NCBI RefSeq assembly: GCF_900142255.1
Contig: NZ_FRAF01000020.1
Span: 1-62,381 of the forward strand
DNA: 62,381 nucleotides
Reading direction: 5' to 3'
Source: Alicyclobacillus tolerans
GTDB lineage: Bacteria > Bacillota > Bacilli > Alicyclobacillales > Alicyclobacillaceae
In this document: positions 16,845 through 25,857 of the stretch, in pieces
Layout: every line of letters begins with the position of its first letter
Position numbering within the stretch: the stretch's first letter is position 1
Position numbers and translations under genes: made by a program
The notes under the pieces: model-generated
Told to the model about the DNA's origin: nothing
What the model saw: the letters and a program-made list of their open reading frames with translations, nothing else
The model's database searches: none

Positions 16845-16926
16845 GCAAAAATTCAAGTTCCCTGAGCCATCTGTTGTATGATTATACGGTGGTGTATACT
16901 TTCGGAATCTTGCGCAATCGAAGCAG
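16845..16926 (+). repeat. Dispersed ~82-bp repeat, copy D
   Basis: Aligns with 38525-38609: AAAAATTCAAGTTCC, TGAGCCA, GTTGTATGATTATAC, TTTCGG and ATCTTGCGCAAT are shared in order. Each copy lies 60-110 bases before a small gene (17033, 38672). TATGATTATAC and GTATACT could be -10 elements. Function unknown. Confidence 0.65.
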
Positions 16927-17032
16927 TATAGTCTCACAACGAACATGTGTTGAACTTGGTTGGTGTGAAGGCTTCGGTCGCTTAATTCAGTTATAATACT
17001 GGTACACTCATTTATGGAAGTAGGCGAAGGGT

Positions 17033-17266
17033 ATGGCGATGTCGAAAAAGCTTGATCACGAAGCAGCGAATCAGTTAAGGACGATTTTCTACAAGCTCAA
17101 CTTAGATAGTCGAAAGATCACAGTCGACTTATACAATGAAACCGTTGAGTCAGAGGATGATTACGCTGTTGATGACATTCTTGAGTCTGCTGGAATTCTA
17201 ACGCCTGAAGAGGATCGACAACTCGAAGAGACGGTACGCCAAATGCGCGAGGGTGACTGGGATTAA
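17033..17266 (+). CDS. VapB-like antitoxin
   Basis: A 77-aa acidic protein. The region after about residue 45 (DDILESAGILTPEEDRQLEETVRQMREGDWD) resembles the toxin-binding tail of small antitoxins. A PIN-domain toxin reading starts at its stop codon but is broken, so this antitoxin is now an orphan. The classic DNA-binding N-terminus is not clear to me, so the call rests mainly on its partner. GGCGAAGGGT lies before the ATG. Confidence 0.55.
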   Translation: MAMSKKLDHEAANQLRTIFYKLNLDSRKITVDLYNETVESEDDYAVDDILESAGILTPEEDRQLEETVRQMREGDWD

Positions 17267-17655
17267 GTTCCATTCGCGGATATCTACTGGACACAAATAT
17301 CGCCATCGCCATCTTGGCTAATGAGTTCATTGTCATGGATTTTGTTAGGCAGGCATCGAACGACATGATGCCATTATTTTTTCTCCATGATCACTGAATG
17401 TGAGGTTTTTAGTAGTCAGAAGTTACACGGTTAGCAACTCTATAATAAGCGGCGCTGCATAGACGTTACTTCCACAATAGCTCGAACTGCAGGAAGTTAA
17501 GGCGCGAACAGCGAGACAAAGCAGAAAACTAAAAACTCCTGATTCCCTAATCATAGCAACTGCTATTGATGATGCTCAATTAGGACTTGTGTCACGGGAT
17601 TTTGACATGGAGTTTATTAAAGGTGAACTGAACGTCCTGGTTGTTCGGTTGTAAA
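17257..17655 (+). pseudogene. VapC PIN-domain toxin, broken
   Basis: PIN-domain pieces are readable in order: RGYLLDTNIAIAILANE (first catalytic D), then ITECEVFSSQKLHG (E of TECEVF) in a shifted frame, then TPDSLIIATAIDDAQLGLVS and RDFDMEFIKG (last acidic residues) in a third. At least two frameshifts and one TAG (after KLHG) destroy it. The order and overlap with the upstream gene fit a VapBC pair. The ancestral product would have been an RNA-cleaving toxin. Confidence 0.75.
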
Positions 17656-17840
17656 ATGCATGTTCTTCGTCACCTCCGGAATTCATTGGATTTATTCTCT
17701 TCTTCCACCTCAAGCAATATTAAAGTGACAACTAGATGTCCCATCCAACGTATGAATATACAGCCTGGCTGAGGGACCCCTTCTGATGCTCTCAGGCCGC
17801 AATGTGCAATGAATATCTTCTCGGAAAAGAGGAGAATTTG

Positions 17841-18314
17841 ATGAGTGATGATTGGAAGAAAGATAGGTTTGGAGCCATTGAACGCAATGAAAATCCAATG
17901 ATTCTTACTAGAATGAAAAGTGGTTATGCAGTAATCGGGGATACTCAATTTCTTCCTGGATATTGTGTACTATTGGCGTATCCCAAAGTTGCTTCTCTTG
18001 AAGATTTAAGTTTAGAAGCCAAAACAGACTTTTTGCGAGATATGAGTTTGTTGGGAGAAGCGGTTCAGTTCGTGTGCAATCCGAGGCGAATGAATTATTC
18101 CATCTATGGAAATTCTGATGACTTCCTAAATGCTCACGTCTTTCCAAGATATGATTGGGAACCAGAAGAAAGAAAACCTTATCCTGTTTGGTAGTATCCA
18201 AGAGAAATGTGGGTCTTGCCAGCGGTTCAATATTGTGAAGAAAAGCATTTATCTTTGCGTCAACAAATTGCAACGAAACTTACCTCTTTGATTGCGAAGT
18301 GCAATTCTAATTAG
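17841..18314 (+). pseudogene. HIT-family hydrolase with one in-frame TAG
   Basis: The frame starts at ATG 17841 after AGGAG. It encodes a HIT-fold protein (GYAVIGDTQFLPGYCVLLAYP, NYSIYGNSDDFLNAHVFPRY), a type usually hydrolysing dinucleoside polyphosphates. The catalytic stretch is NAHVFPR, with the first His position replaced. TAG at 18192 cuts it after KPYPVW, but the frame continues (YPREMWVLPAVQYCEEKHLS...) to TAG 18312, which fits the usual C-terminal part. The DDE element inserted at its very last codon. The product is probably inactive or truncated by ~40 residues. Confidence 0.7.
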
Positions 18315-19945
18315 TGGCCCCTGAAAAAGTCGTCGTTTGCGGCAATAAAAAAGGAATCGCAAGACCTGGTGGTGAAGTGGTTGTTGTCGAGACAAACACA
18401 CGCCAATCGGGGTATTTTGCGAATTCCTTTGCCTGAGAGTTTCGTCATTGCACCCCGGGATTCCTGTTAAGGAGTGCTGGAAAATGCTACGGACTCACCA
18501 GAGTCAGACGACGCTTTGGGATACCATCTTGCCGGAATCGCTGCTCAAATTGCCGGCAGAACTGGAATATATCGATCAAATCCTGAATGACGAGCGGTTT
18601 ATGGCTTCGTTCCTGGCTTCAACTCTTCCATGGGTCGTCCGACGGTCCCGGTACAAACCTATTTGCGCCTCATGTACCTGAAGTTCCGTTACCAGCTAGG
18701 ATACGAATCTCTCGTTCAAGAAGTCAGCGACAGTATCGCATGGCGGCGTTTCTGTCATATCGCAATCGACGGGAAAGTGCCGGATGCCAGTACGCTCATC
18801 AAGGTCAGGAAGCGGTATGGTGAGAATATCATTGAGCAAGTGAATGAACTGTTAGTGAAGAAGCTTGATGAGCAGAAAATCATCCGTCATCTCAAGTTGC
18901 GTACGGATACCACGGTGGTCGAATCGGACATCCATTACCCAACGGATGCAACGCTTCTTCAGGATGGCGTTCGTGCCATCACCGGGACAGTCAACCGCAT
19001 TCGTAAACTGGCATCGCACGCAACAGAGGGTTTCGTTGATAAGACGGATGCGGTAAAGAAAAAGATACTAGCGTTTGCAAAGGTACTGCGCCGCCGGATG
19101 AGCCAATCTTGGGATGAGATCAACCAGATGACTCAAGAGGTTGTGGACATCACACAGAGTGTGTTGCAGCAGGCTGAGTCGGTGATTAAGAAGTTACATC
19201 AGACAAAGAAGCCGTTGATAGAGGCGCAAAAGGAAAAGCTGCAATCCCTTGTAGACAAGACAAAACAGTAGATCGACCAGGCGAAGCAAGTCATCGATGG
19301 AAATCGAATGATCCCGTACCGTCTCATCAGCATTCATGACCCGGAAGCTCGGCCGATCAAAAAAGGCAAACTCACCAAGAAAGTTGAGATCGGGTACAAA
19401 GTTCGTATCGATGAGACAGAAAGCGGATTTGTGACCGGATACGCCGTCTATACAGGCAACCCATCCGATGACGATCTGCCTATTCCGGCTGTACAGCATC
19501 ATCAAGAGGTATTCGGTTCAGTGTCTCATGCGGTGGCCACGCATCGGGGGTTCAGCAGTCGCAACAATGAGCAGATGTTGAGAGAAGAACTGGGCATTCA
19601 TCACGTGAGCACACCATTCCGAGGCAAAAAGAGCAAGTGAAGGACGGAGATCGAAAGGGAGCCTTGGTTCATAAACCTACAGAGATTCCGAGTAGGTGGC
19701 GAAGCCAAAATCGGGCTGCTGAAGCAAAAGTACGGACTGGGCCGGTCCCGATTCCGAGACCACTCGGGCACATCGACATGGGATGGATACGGCATCCTGG
19801 CCCACAATCTAAGGAGAGCGGCCCAAGTAACCCAGTAATTGGGGATTGAATGTGCGAAAAAGAATAGTCATCCCACAAAAAGTCCTATTTCAGCTACCCC
19901 GCAGGGTAGAGGTAAACTCAAACAACGACTTTTTCAAGGGCCACT
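18313..19945 (+). mobile_element. DDE insertion sequence (IS1182/ISNCY-like), degenerate
   Basis: Terminal inverted repeats are visible: AGTGGCCCCTGAAAAAGTCG on the left and its near-perfect reverse complement ending GGGCCACT on the right. AATT flanks both sides (18309-18312 and 19946-19949), a likely target duplication. The ends are well kept although the transposase gene is broken, so the element may still be mobilised in trans. Confidence 0.8.
18484..19838 (+). pseudogene. DDE transposase, one frameshift and two stops
   Basis: The N-terminal part (LRTHQSQTTLWDTILPESLL) is in one frame. From about 18615 the protein continues as NSSMGRPTVPVQTYLRLMYL in another. The middle carries the first catalytic region (LRTDTTVVESDIHYPTD). 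TAG at 19269 and TGA at 19638 interrupt the remainder, yet the frame continues on both sides to GYGILAHNLRRA. Both stops fit CAG-to-TAG and CGA-to-TGA. The family is close to IS5-superfamily IS1182-type enzymes; the exact group is uncertain. Confidence 0.8.
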
Positions 19946-20166
19946 AATTAGGTTGTGATTTATCCGCCGGATGCGTTGCCCTTCTTTCTTGTATTGTAAA
20001 TTTGATCATTGCGTAGCAGCGCATCGGCCAAGCGGATGAACTTTCACGCTCCTCGCCCTTCGGGCTGTAGGTGCGAGTTCAGCTACACTGCCCAACTGCA
20101 ACAACTATCTTGCTGAAAATTCTTTAGTAAGACGACTCTAAAAACACTATACGAGGAGGAAATAAC

Positions 20167-21537
20167 GTGCTAGAACAGCGTGAGACGGAGCGTCGGATGT
20201 CTGGGCTGCTGGGTGAAGTAGAGACGGTTGGTATATTGCCTGTCCCGGACAACGAGCGAACTATGTCCTCTGGCAAAATGACTATTGTATGGCTGATGGC
20301 TTCGGCGTCCGCTACGACGCCGCTCATTGGTTCGTTGCTGTTTCATTTTGGACTCACGGATATGGTTCTTGCCATCCTACTAAGCTTTCTCATCGGTCTT
20401 GTACCCGCGGGACTTTTTTCGGAAATGGGTCGTGAGGTACCGTTAACAGGTTTAATTGTCGCGCGCAAAAGTTATGGAACTTTGGGCGCGTTCTTGTTCT
20501 CTGTCCTATTTTCGTTTGTGAATATGGGTTGGTTTGGATTGAATACCGCTGTAGCTGGTGAAACCTTGGCCGCAATCACACACATGCAAGGTTCGCTGTG
20601 GTTTTGGATTATCGGAGCTGTTCAAGTGATTTTGGTGCTTTTCGGCATGAAGTGGCTGGAATATTTCTACCGATACACCTCTGTAGTACTGCTCGTATGC
20701 TATGCGCTGTTGGTCTATCTGTTGTTCTCTCGCTATCACGTCGCTATGCCCCATGCCACAGAGGCCATGCAATGGGGCGCAGCCATCACCACGGTCGTCA
20801 CCTTTTCGATTTTAGCTTGGACCTACAAAGTCTCCACAGTGTCCCGATTCGCCATTCCGGCATCTAATCCCAAAGCACGTATCGCTTTTTTCTTATCACC
20901 ATCCGTGGGCATTATGGCATCCGTTTTGGTGATGGGACTCATGGGGATGTACTCACAGCAAGCTACCGGAAATTGGAATCTGGCTCTTCTTGGTTCTAAC
21001 GCTCCTGTTTGGGGAGTATTCGCGGCGGTAGGCGTGGCTTTGGCTATTATTCACACGAACGCGATGAACCTCTATCCGTCGACGGTTGATCTACTAGTGG
21101 CACTGAATACTTTTCGAAAGCCCAGTAAATGGGATCAACCCATTGCTACCATTGTTTTGGGCTTTTTCAGTACAGTGCTGGCGATTTTGGGTATTTTAAA
21201 CCATGTTCAAGGGTTTCTTGATGTCATAGGTGATGTCATTATCCCCTTTACATTCATTATGATCGTGGACTGGGTCTGGGTACAGAAAAAGAAAACGCCA
21301 GCGTCAGCCTTCTTTGAACGCCCGCGTACCCCACGCGAATGGTGGACATGGCCGTCCATTGTCTCCTTTGTTGTAGGATTAGTTATTAGCATTTGGGGCG
21401 GAGATTGGTTTCCCAACCTTTTCTCTGCGGTGTTACCCTTACCAGTAGTTGGAGGATTAGTTGGATCTGTTGTATTCGTCATTTGGGAACTTCCACGCAT
21501 CCGTTCCTTGCCCCAGACAATAGAAAAGCAACAATAA
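20167..21537 (+). CDS. NCS1-family nucleobase permease
   Basis: A 456-aa transporter with about 12 membrane segments of the cytosine/purine permease type. It would move a nucleobase or related compound with a cation across the membrane. Family signs are the conserved N-terminal region (NERTMSSGKMTIVWLMASAS), the GWFGLN segment in helix 3 and WTYKVSTVSRFA near helix 6. The start GTG 20167 follows GAGGAGG. It stands alone, bounded on the right by an IS3 remnant starting within a few bases of its stop. The substrate cannot be told from sequence alone. Confidence 0.85.
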   Translation: MLEQRETERRMSGLLGEVETVGILPVPDNERTMSSGKMTIVWLMASASATTPLIGSLLFHFGLTDMVLAILLSFLIGLVPAGLFSEMGREVPLTGLIVARKSYGTLGAFLFSVLFSFVNMGWFGLNTAVAGETLAAITHMQGSLWFWIIGAVQVILVLFGMKWLEYFYRYTSVVLLVCYALLVYLLFSRYHVAMPHATEAMQWGAAITTVVTFSILAWTYKVSTVSRFAIPASNPKARIAFFLSPSVGIMASVLVMGLMGMYSQQATGNWNLALLGSNAPVWGVFAAVGVALAIIHTNAMNLYPSTVDLLVALNTFRKPSKWDQPIATIVLGFFSTVLAILGILNHVQGFLDVIGDVIIPFTFIMIVDWVWVQKKKTPASAFFERPRTPREWWTWPSIVSFVVGLVISIWGGDWFPNLFSAVLPLPVVGGLVGSVVFVIWELPRIRSLPQTIEKQQ

Positions 21538-22443
21538 ATGACACATGGGTGGGTGGTCATACATGGAGTGATATTGAACTGGCGTTTTGTAGCCGATTGA
21601 CGAGTGAATCCGCACTCGGTTGTACCAAAGATCGATGTATTCCCAGATGTCTCGCTTTGCCCTTGCCCTTGTTTCATATGTTTCAAGATGAATTAGCTCC
21701 CGCTTAATGACACTGTGGAACGACTCGATGCAAGCATTATCGTAACCATTGCCTTTGCGGCTCATGCTACCGATCATCTGGTATTCCTTCAACTTGTCCC
21801 GGTATTCCCTTGACGCATACTGACTTCCACGGTCCGAGTGATGCAGTACACCATCATCCGGTTTTTCACGCTCATAGGCTTGCTCTAACGCAGCCATGAC
21901 GAGTTCCTTCGTCATCCGTGAATCGGCTTTCCACCCAACAATTTTCCGTGTGAATAAGTCCATGATGCTTGCAACATATAGCCATCCTTCGATGGGCCAA
22001 ACATATGTGATATCCGACATCCAGACCTGATTTGGACGCTCTGCTTGGAATGTCTGGTTAAGCACATGGTCATGCACCGGGTGGTTGTGTTTCGAATGGG
22101 TGGTCGCCTTGTATTTGTGTACGGTACGACTTTTTAGCCCGTTCTCACGCATTATTCCAGCCACTGTTTTCTGACCAACTCGACATCCTTCTTCATGGAG
22201 AATCCGTGTAATTTTCGGACTCCCGTATCATCGCCGAGAGGACAGAAAGATTTGATGAATGCGTTTTGTAAGCTTGCGATATCGCTGTTTGCGTTCGCTA
22301 TCTGGGCGTTTGAGCCATGCATAGTACCCGCTTCGAAATACCTGCAGCACTTTGCACATCCTCTGAACCGAAAACTCGAAGCGATGGTCGTAGATGAACT
22401 GATATCTTATTTCCGGTCGTTGCTGAAGATGCGCACTGCGTTT
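21457..22443 (-). pseudogene. IS3 transposase OrfB with in-frame TGA
   Basis: The DDE core is complete: D in VWMSDITYVWP, D in LHHSDRGSQY and E in NACIESFHSVIKREL. The tail includes RIHSSIGYKTPVQYH. Upstream in the same frame lies QFIYDHRFEFSVQRMCKVL, the normal OrfB start. A TGA (minus strand, 22228-22230) between SSRR and YGSPKITRIL breaks it, consistent with a CGA codon changed by C-to-T. The frame runs into the 3' end of the permease gene at 21457; the real element end is near 21540. Confidence 0.8.
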
Positions 22444-22756
22444 TTTAAGATTTCTATTTCCTCTCTCAGCTCACGGTTCTCATGCTCTACATCCCAAGTC
22501 GCTTGGGCTTGGGGCTTCAAATTCCCACTGCCAACAAAGGGATGTTTCGGATCGCTTTTATATTGATCAATCCACCCATAAAGCGTCATTAAAGTCATAA
22601 CCAGATCCCGTGCCACTTGTGAGGCTGTCTTCCCCTCCTCCAACACCAACTTCACCGTATTCAATTTAAAAATCTCAATCATATCTACGTTCCAACACAG
22701 ACACCTCAAATCGATGATTTACTTATTTTCACATTATCGATTTGCTGTGTCCACCA
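21540..22756 (-). mobile_element. IS3-family element with defective OrfB
   Basis: Contains orfA (22407-22682) and a broken orfB. The right end probably lies near TGTGTCCACCATTAG (about 22743-22757); a similar TGTGTCCAC end occurs next to the miniature element at 25858-26215. The left end near ATGACACATGGGTGG is approximate. It cuts off the 5' part of the small membrane-protein repeat copy 2. Confidence 0.65.
22407..22682 (-). CDS. IS3 transposase OrfA
   Basis: About 91 aa from ATG at 22682 (MIEIFKLNTVKLVLEEGKT). It has a helix-turn-helix (ASQVARDLVMTLMTLYGWID) and a C-terminal coil (ENRELREEIEILKNAVRIFS). Frame and position fit an OrfA that shifts into OrfB, but the partner OrfB has a stop. 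It is of a different subgroup from the IS3 copies at 35 and 5552. Confidence 0.8.
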   Translation of the reverse strand: MIEIFKLNTVKLVLEEGKTASQVARDLVMTLMTLYGWIDQYKSDPKHPFVGSGNLKPQAQATWDVEHENRELREEIEILKNAVRIFSNDRK

Positions 22757-22775
22757 TTAGAGCCTAACATCTATC

Positions 22776-22984
22776 CTTTCTCGCTCGTTTTCTTGAGTTT
22801 ACTGGCTGTTTTCTAGCTGGTGCTCATCATCACCATATGTGTTTTGCTGGTATTGGGCGGGAGCTCTTTGATACCTTTGGTTTTGGCCAGTTTCATCAAC
22901 AGAATATTTTTCGCTGTGTTCTGTTTAATTGTGAATTTTCAACGCAAGAAGGAAAATCTAATTTCGTGTAGAATCGCAGGATAG
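22776..22984 (+). pseudogene. Small membrane-protein repeat, copy 2
   Basis: Reads YPFSLVFLSLLAVF, then TAG (22814-22816) where copies 1 and 3 have TGG, then LVLIITICVLLVLGG... and ASFINRIFFAVFCLIVNFQR to TAG 22982. The 5' part is removed at the IS3 end. Apart from the TAG the frame is open, so the stop looks recent. Confidence 0.5.
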
Positions 22985-23001
22985 ACATTAAGAAAGAAGG
23001 A

Positions 23002-23382
23002 ATGGATATGTCATTCAGGTTTTCTGGTATTGACCACGTCCAACTTGCTGCTCCTGAAGGGTGCGAAGCCGAAGCACGCAAGTTTTTCGTTGACCTGTTA
23101 GGTTGGGAAGAACTCCCCAAACCTGAACCCCTTTGTAAGCGTGGCGGTGTATGGTTCCAATGCGGCTCTCACCAGGTACACATCGGTGTGCAAAAGGACT
23201 TTATTCCTGCAACTAAAGCACATCCTGCTTTTCACGTTGAAAACATCAGCGAGTTGCGGGATTACCTGTTGCAGAAAAACGTGAATGTAATTGATGACGA
23301 CGCTCGTGCAGATGAAGGCGTAAAACGTTTCTATCTGAACGATCCGTTCGGAAACCGCCTTGAATTCTTAGAATGGCTCTAA
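23002..23382 (+). CDS. VOC-family (glyoxalase/bleomycin-resistance) protein
   Basis: A 126-aa protein with one vicinal-oxygen-chelate domain: FSGIDHVQLAAPEG at the N-terminus supplies a metal-binding His, AHPAFHVENI lies in the second half, and the terminal NDPFGNRLEFLEW supplies Glu. Such proteins bind a divalent metal and act as small lyases, isomerases or resistance proteins. The ATG follows AAGAAGGA. It is monocistronic. The substrate is not predictable. Confidence 0.85.
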   Translation: MDMSFRFSGIDHVQLAAPEGCEAEARKFFVDLLGWEELPKPEPLCKRGGVWFQCGSHQVHIGVQKDFIPATKAHPAFHVENISELRDYLLQKNVNVIDDDARADEGVKRFYLNDPFGNRLEFLEWL

Positions 23383-23398
23383 GCCAAGGTTCCGACTT

Positions 23399-23790
23399 TC
23401 AACAGATTCCGACCCTATAACACTCGGCAAGGCAAAGCAAATCAGGTCCACGTTCTCCTGTGTCATGCGACACGTAGAAAACCAACGTCTTGACCTTGGA
23501 GTATCGGCTTTGTACAAACAGCGCAAATTCCTGTGTGAACTGCGTGCTTGTACTGAGCTTTTTATTGTCGATGCCAGGACATGGCAAGGAATCAACACCC
23601 CATGTGCCGCTGGAAATCGCTTGGAGCGTGTCAATAAACGCGAACCATGTCATGTAGTTGTCGAGGTGCTTGGTTGCAACGCCACAAAAGTGTTGCCTCC
23701 AACCGTTCAAGAGACTATGTTAGGCGTTGACGTTCTGAATGTGGTACACACCTCTTGTGCGTTTATTCTTGCTTTCATTTTAGCCTAACA
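23399..23790 (-). pseudogene. IS1595-family transposase, C-terminal remnant
   Basis: Reads RGVYHIQNVNA, then TAA, then HSLLNGWRQHFCGVATKHLD and NYMTWFAFID, a characteristic ISXO2/IS1595 C-terminal pattern (H-Q-N-V-N-x-H-S and VATK-L-NY-W). The catalytic N-terminal part is missing. The TAA replaces a codon that is Tyr in relatives, so it is not a C-to-T change. Confidence 0.65.
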
Positions 23791-23802
23791 GAGCGTTTAA
23801 TT

Positions 23803-24231
23803 TTAAAGTTTAAAGATAACAACAACAAGAACGGATAGAGAGAGTAGTAAAATAACAAATAACCATTGAAGATAGGCACGTAGAGCACGAGATGTATTTG
23901 CACCAGAGACTGTGATTTCTTTACTGGTATTCGTTAACATAAATAGACTGATGAGAACTACCAGAATGCCGACACCACCCATATATTGAACCCAAAATTG
24001 AGATAACTTGTCATGAGGAATCAAAAATAATAAGGGTACGCCTCCTAGGAGCAAAAACCCAGCACCTATATGAGTAATACGAGTGATGTTACGCACAACA
24101 ACAGGTAATACTTGCGATTTTATCGTATTGGATTCTCGACGCATGAAGAATAAAAGCAAACCTATCGTCGCTAATCCACCTAGCCACAAAATAATACCCA
24201 CAATATGAAAAAAGAAAAATAGATGCGACAT
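23803..24231 (-). CDS. Four-helix membrane protein, CopD/DUF2269-like
   Basis: About 142 aa with four membrane segments. The first contains a histidine-bearing helix (LFFFFHIVGIILWLGGLATI) and the second a THIGAGFLLLGG segment, a layout seen in the CopD/HemJ-like superfamily of haem- or copper-related membrane proteins. ATG 24231 is chosen because GAGAGGTGAG lies at proper distance; GTG 24243 is possible. It follows the gene at 24309-25478 by about 77 bases on the same strand, so the two are probably co-transcribed. Confidence 0.65.
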   Translation of the reverse strand: MSHLFFFFHIVGIILWLGGLATIGLLLFFMRRESNTIKSQVLPVVVRNITRITHIGAGFLLLGGVPLLFLIPHDKLSQFWVQYMGGVGILVVLISLFMLTNTSKEITVSGANTSRALRAYLQWLFVILLLSLSVLVVVIFKL

Positions 24232-24308
24232 GGTTAAACTCACCTCTCAGCAAAAATGGGATATGTCTACACCATCAAACAACGTTACAGAATGAAAGAC
24301 TCGTCATA

Positions 24309-25478
24309 CTATTTATGGCGAACCAATGGGGAGTGTACGGTTTTAAAAAATTTTTTCAGATATGAAAATTCAATTTTCCATACTTCTGGTTTAGTCCAAC
24401 CAACCAGCATGAAAAGTGCTACTAATGGCGCACTATTGACGTCAGTTCCCATGCCTCCAAGCACACCAAAGTCTTGTCCAAACCACCATATCAAAAAAAG
24501 TATCGTTAAAGAAAAACTGAGCAATATAGCTCGTCTTACAGGTAGAATGGCTAGAATAGCAACAAGAAGCATAGCTCCAGATGTAATTCCATTGACCCAT
24601 GCGGTATGCGCAACAGACATATTCATAAACCAATGAATCCCATCTACAACCCAATAAGGTTGAGGATCAGGTGTCTGAATCATACTAGATAAGCTGTTTT
24701 TCCATGTTTCAGAATTCCAACCACCATTGATAGGAGCTAATTGCCATAGTGCGGCAATGAACCAAAAAATGGCTATTATCCACTGCAAACCAAGGTAAAA
24801 CTTTACATTTTTCCAATAACGAATCGGTAAAAGCAGTAATATGGCCGCAACGACGTAAAAAATGACACCCCCGGGTGATCCTTGTAAAAGGAATGAGCTC
24901 CCTGCTGCAAAGGTGTTCCCAAAACCTTCACCATAAATCCAAACCATGATACCCCAAATTATAGAAGCTCCAAGAGCAGTAAAGCCAATCCAATTTCTGC
25001 GATTCAATATGAGCAGAATGCCAATGTACAGTTGGATCATAATAGATTCCACATTGCTCGTTACCGGATCACTCGCCCATCTGTTCATCAATGCTAAATC
25101 TGAAGGACGAAAAAAAGGAATCTGTACTTGATAGGCACTTTCTAAAATATCCGTCACAAAATCATGTGTAAACATCATGGGTTGCATTTGTAAGAATCCT
25201 GCGACTAACCAGAAAAAAGCTATACCATACCATAATAGTTGATAGGGGAGAGGTAAGGAAATTTTTTTATTGTGTAATCGTTTATCTACCTGTAACAACT
25301 TATCCGTTTCTAATTTTGCATCTTCTGTTAAAGCTTGTGCTCTGTCAAATAAAACCATTTGATGAATCAACCGTTTGGCCAATTGGTAAATCCCTGCGGC
25401 AAAGACACATAACAATGCGGAAACAATTAAGACATTACTGAGATATTGGTAAGGTGAAACTGGACCTCCCATGCCCAC
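24309..25478 (-). CDS. Polytopic membrane protein of unknown function
   Basis: 389 aa with about ten to eleven membrane segments. The two halves look alike: LWYGIAFFWLVAGFLQMQPM with YGEGFGNTFAAGSSFLLQG in the first, and LQWIIAIFWFIAALWQLAP with GQDFGVLGGMGTDVNSAP in the second, suggesting an internal duplication. I recall similar proteins in Actinobacteria and acidophiles, without an established function. GTG 25478 follows GGAGGAAGG. A conserved W/G/N-rich pair of loops could bind a cofactor or substrate; this is speculation. Likely operon with the CopD-like gene downstream. Confidence 0.7.
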   Translation of the reverse strand: MGMGGPVSPYQYLSNVLIVSALLCVFAAGIYQLAKRLIHQMVLFDRAQALTEDAKLETDKLLQVDKRLHNKKISLPLPYQLLWYGIAFFWLVAGFLQMQPMMFTHDFVTDILESAYQVQIPFFRPSDLALMNRWASDPVTSNVESIMIQLYIGILLILNRRNWIGFTALGASIIWGIMVWIYGEGFGNTFAAGSSFLLQGSPGGVIFYVVAAILLLLPIRYWKNVKFYLGLQWIIAIFWFIAALWQLAPINGGWNSETWKNSLSSMIQTPDPQPYWVVDGIHWFMNMSVAHTAWVNGITSGAMLLVAILAILPVRRAILLSFSLTILFLIWWFGQDFGVLGGMGTDVNSAPLVALFMLVGWTKPEVWKIEFSYLKKFFKTVHSPLVRHK

Positions 25479-25696
25479 GTTTTGCCTTCCTCCCTATTTT
25501 TCTTTTAAAAGTTTTGACTGCATTCTATAACTTTTAAACTTTTAAGAAAGTGTGGGTAGGGGAATTTCAAACATTTTTCAATTTGTTATGTCGCATTTGT
25601 GAAGGCTTTAGGTTGTTAAAAAATTTTGGCAGCTTGGGGAGAAGGAGTTGAACCTTCGTTTTTTCTTTGTGAGAAAAGAAAACGAGTTGGCGGGAT

Positions 25697-25857
25697 ATGA
25701 CGGCGGGTGGATGTGAGCGAGTCTGGGGAATATCTATCCTATCGCCCGTTATCTTGAGCTTACTGGCTGTTTTCTGGCCGATGCTCATCATCACCTTATG
25801 TGTTTTGGTGGAATTGGGCGGGTTTTCTCTGATGCCTTGGGTTTTGGACAGTTTGGT
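25697..25857 (+). pseudogene. Small membrane-protein repeat, copy 3
   Basis: Encodes MTAGGCERVWGISILSPVIL then SLLAVFWPMLIITLCVLVEL and MPWVLDSLV. It is the best preserved copy at the N-terminal side. Its C-terminal end is replaced at about 25858 by miniature IS3 sequence. No clear ribosome site was seen. See copies at 7868 and 22776. Confidence 0.5.

Noticed and set aside
10123-19838. A changed genetic code or general stop-codon reassignment
   Set aside because: TAA, TAG and TGA all occur as interrupting stops and all three also end intact core genes (for example tig TGA, hemX TAG, clpX TAA), so a single reassigned codon cannot explain the pattern.
21207-21686. 159-aa minus-strand frame overlapping the permease gene
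   Set aside because: It lies antisense to conserved permease helices and resembles no protein.
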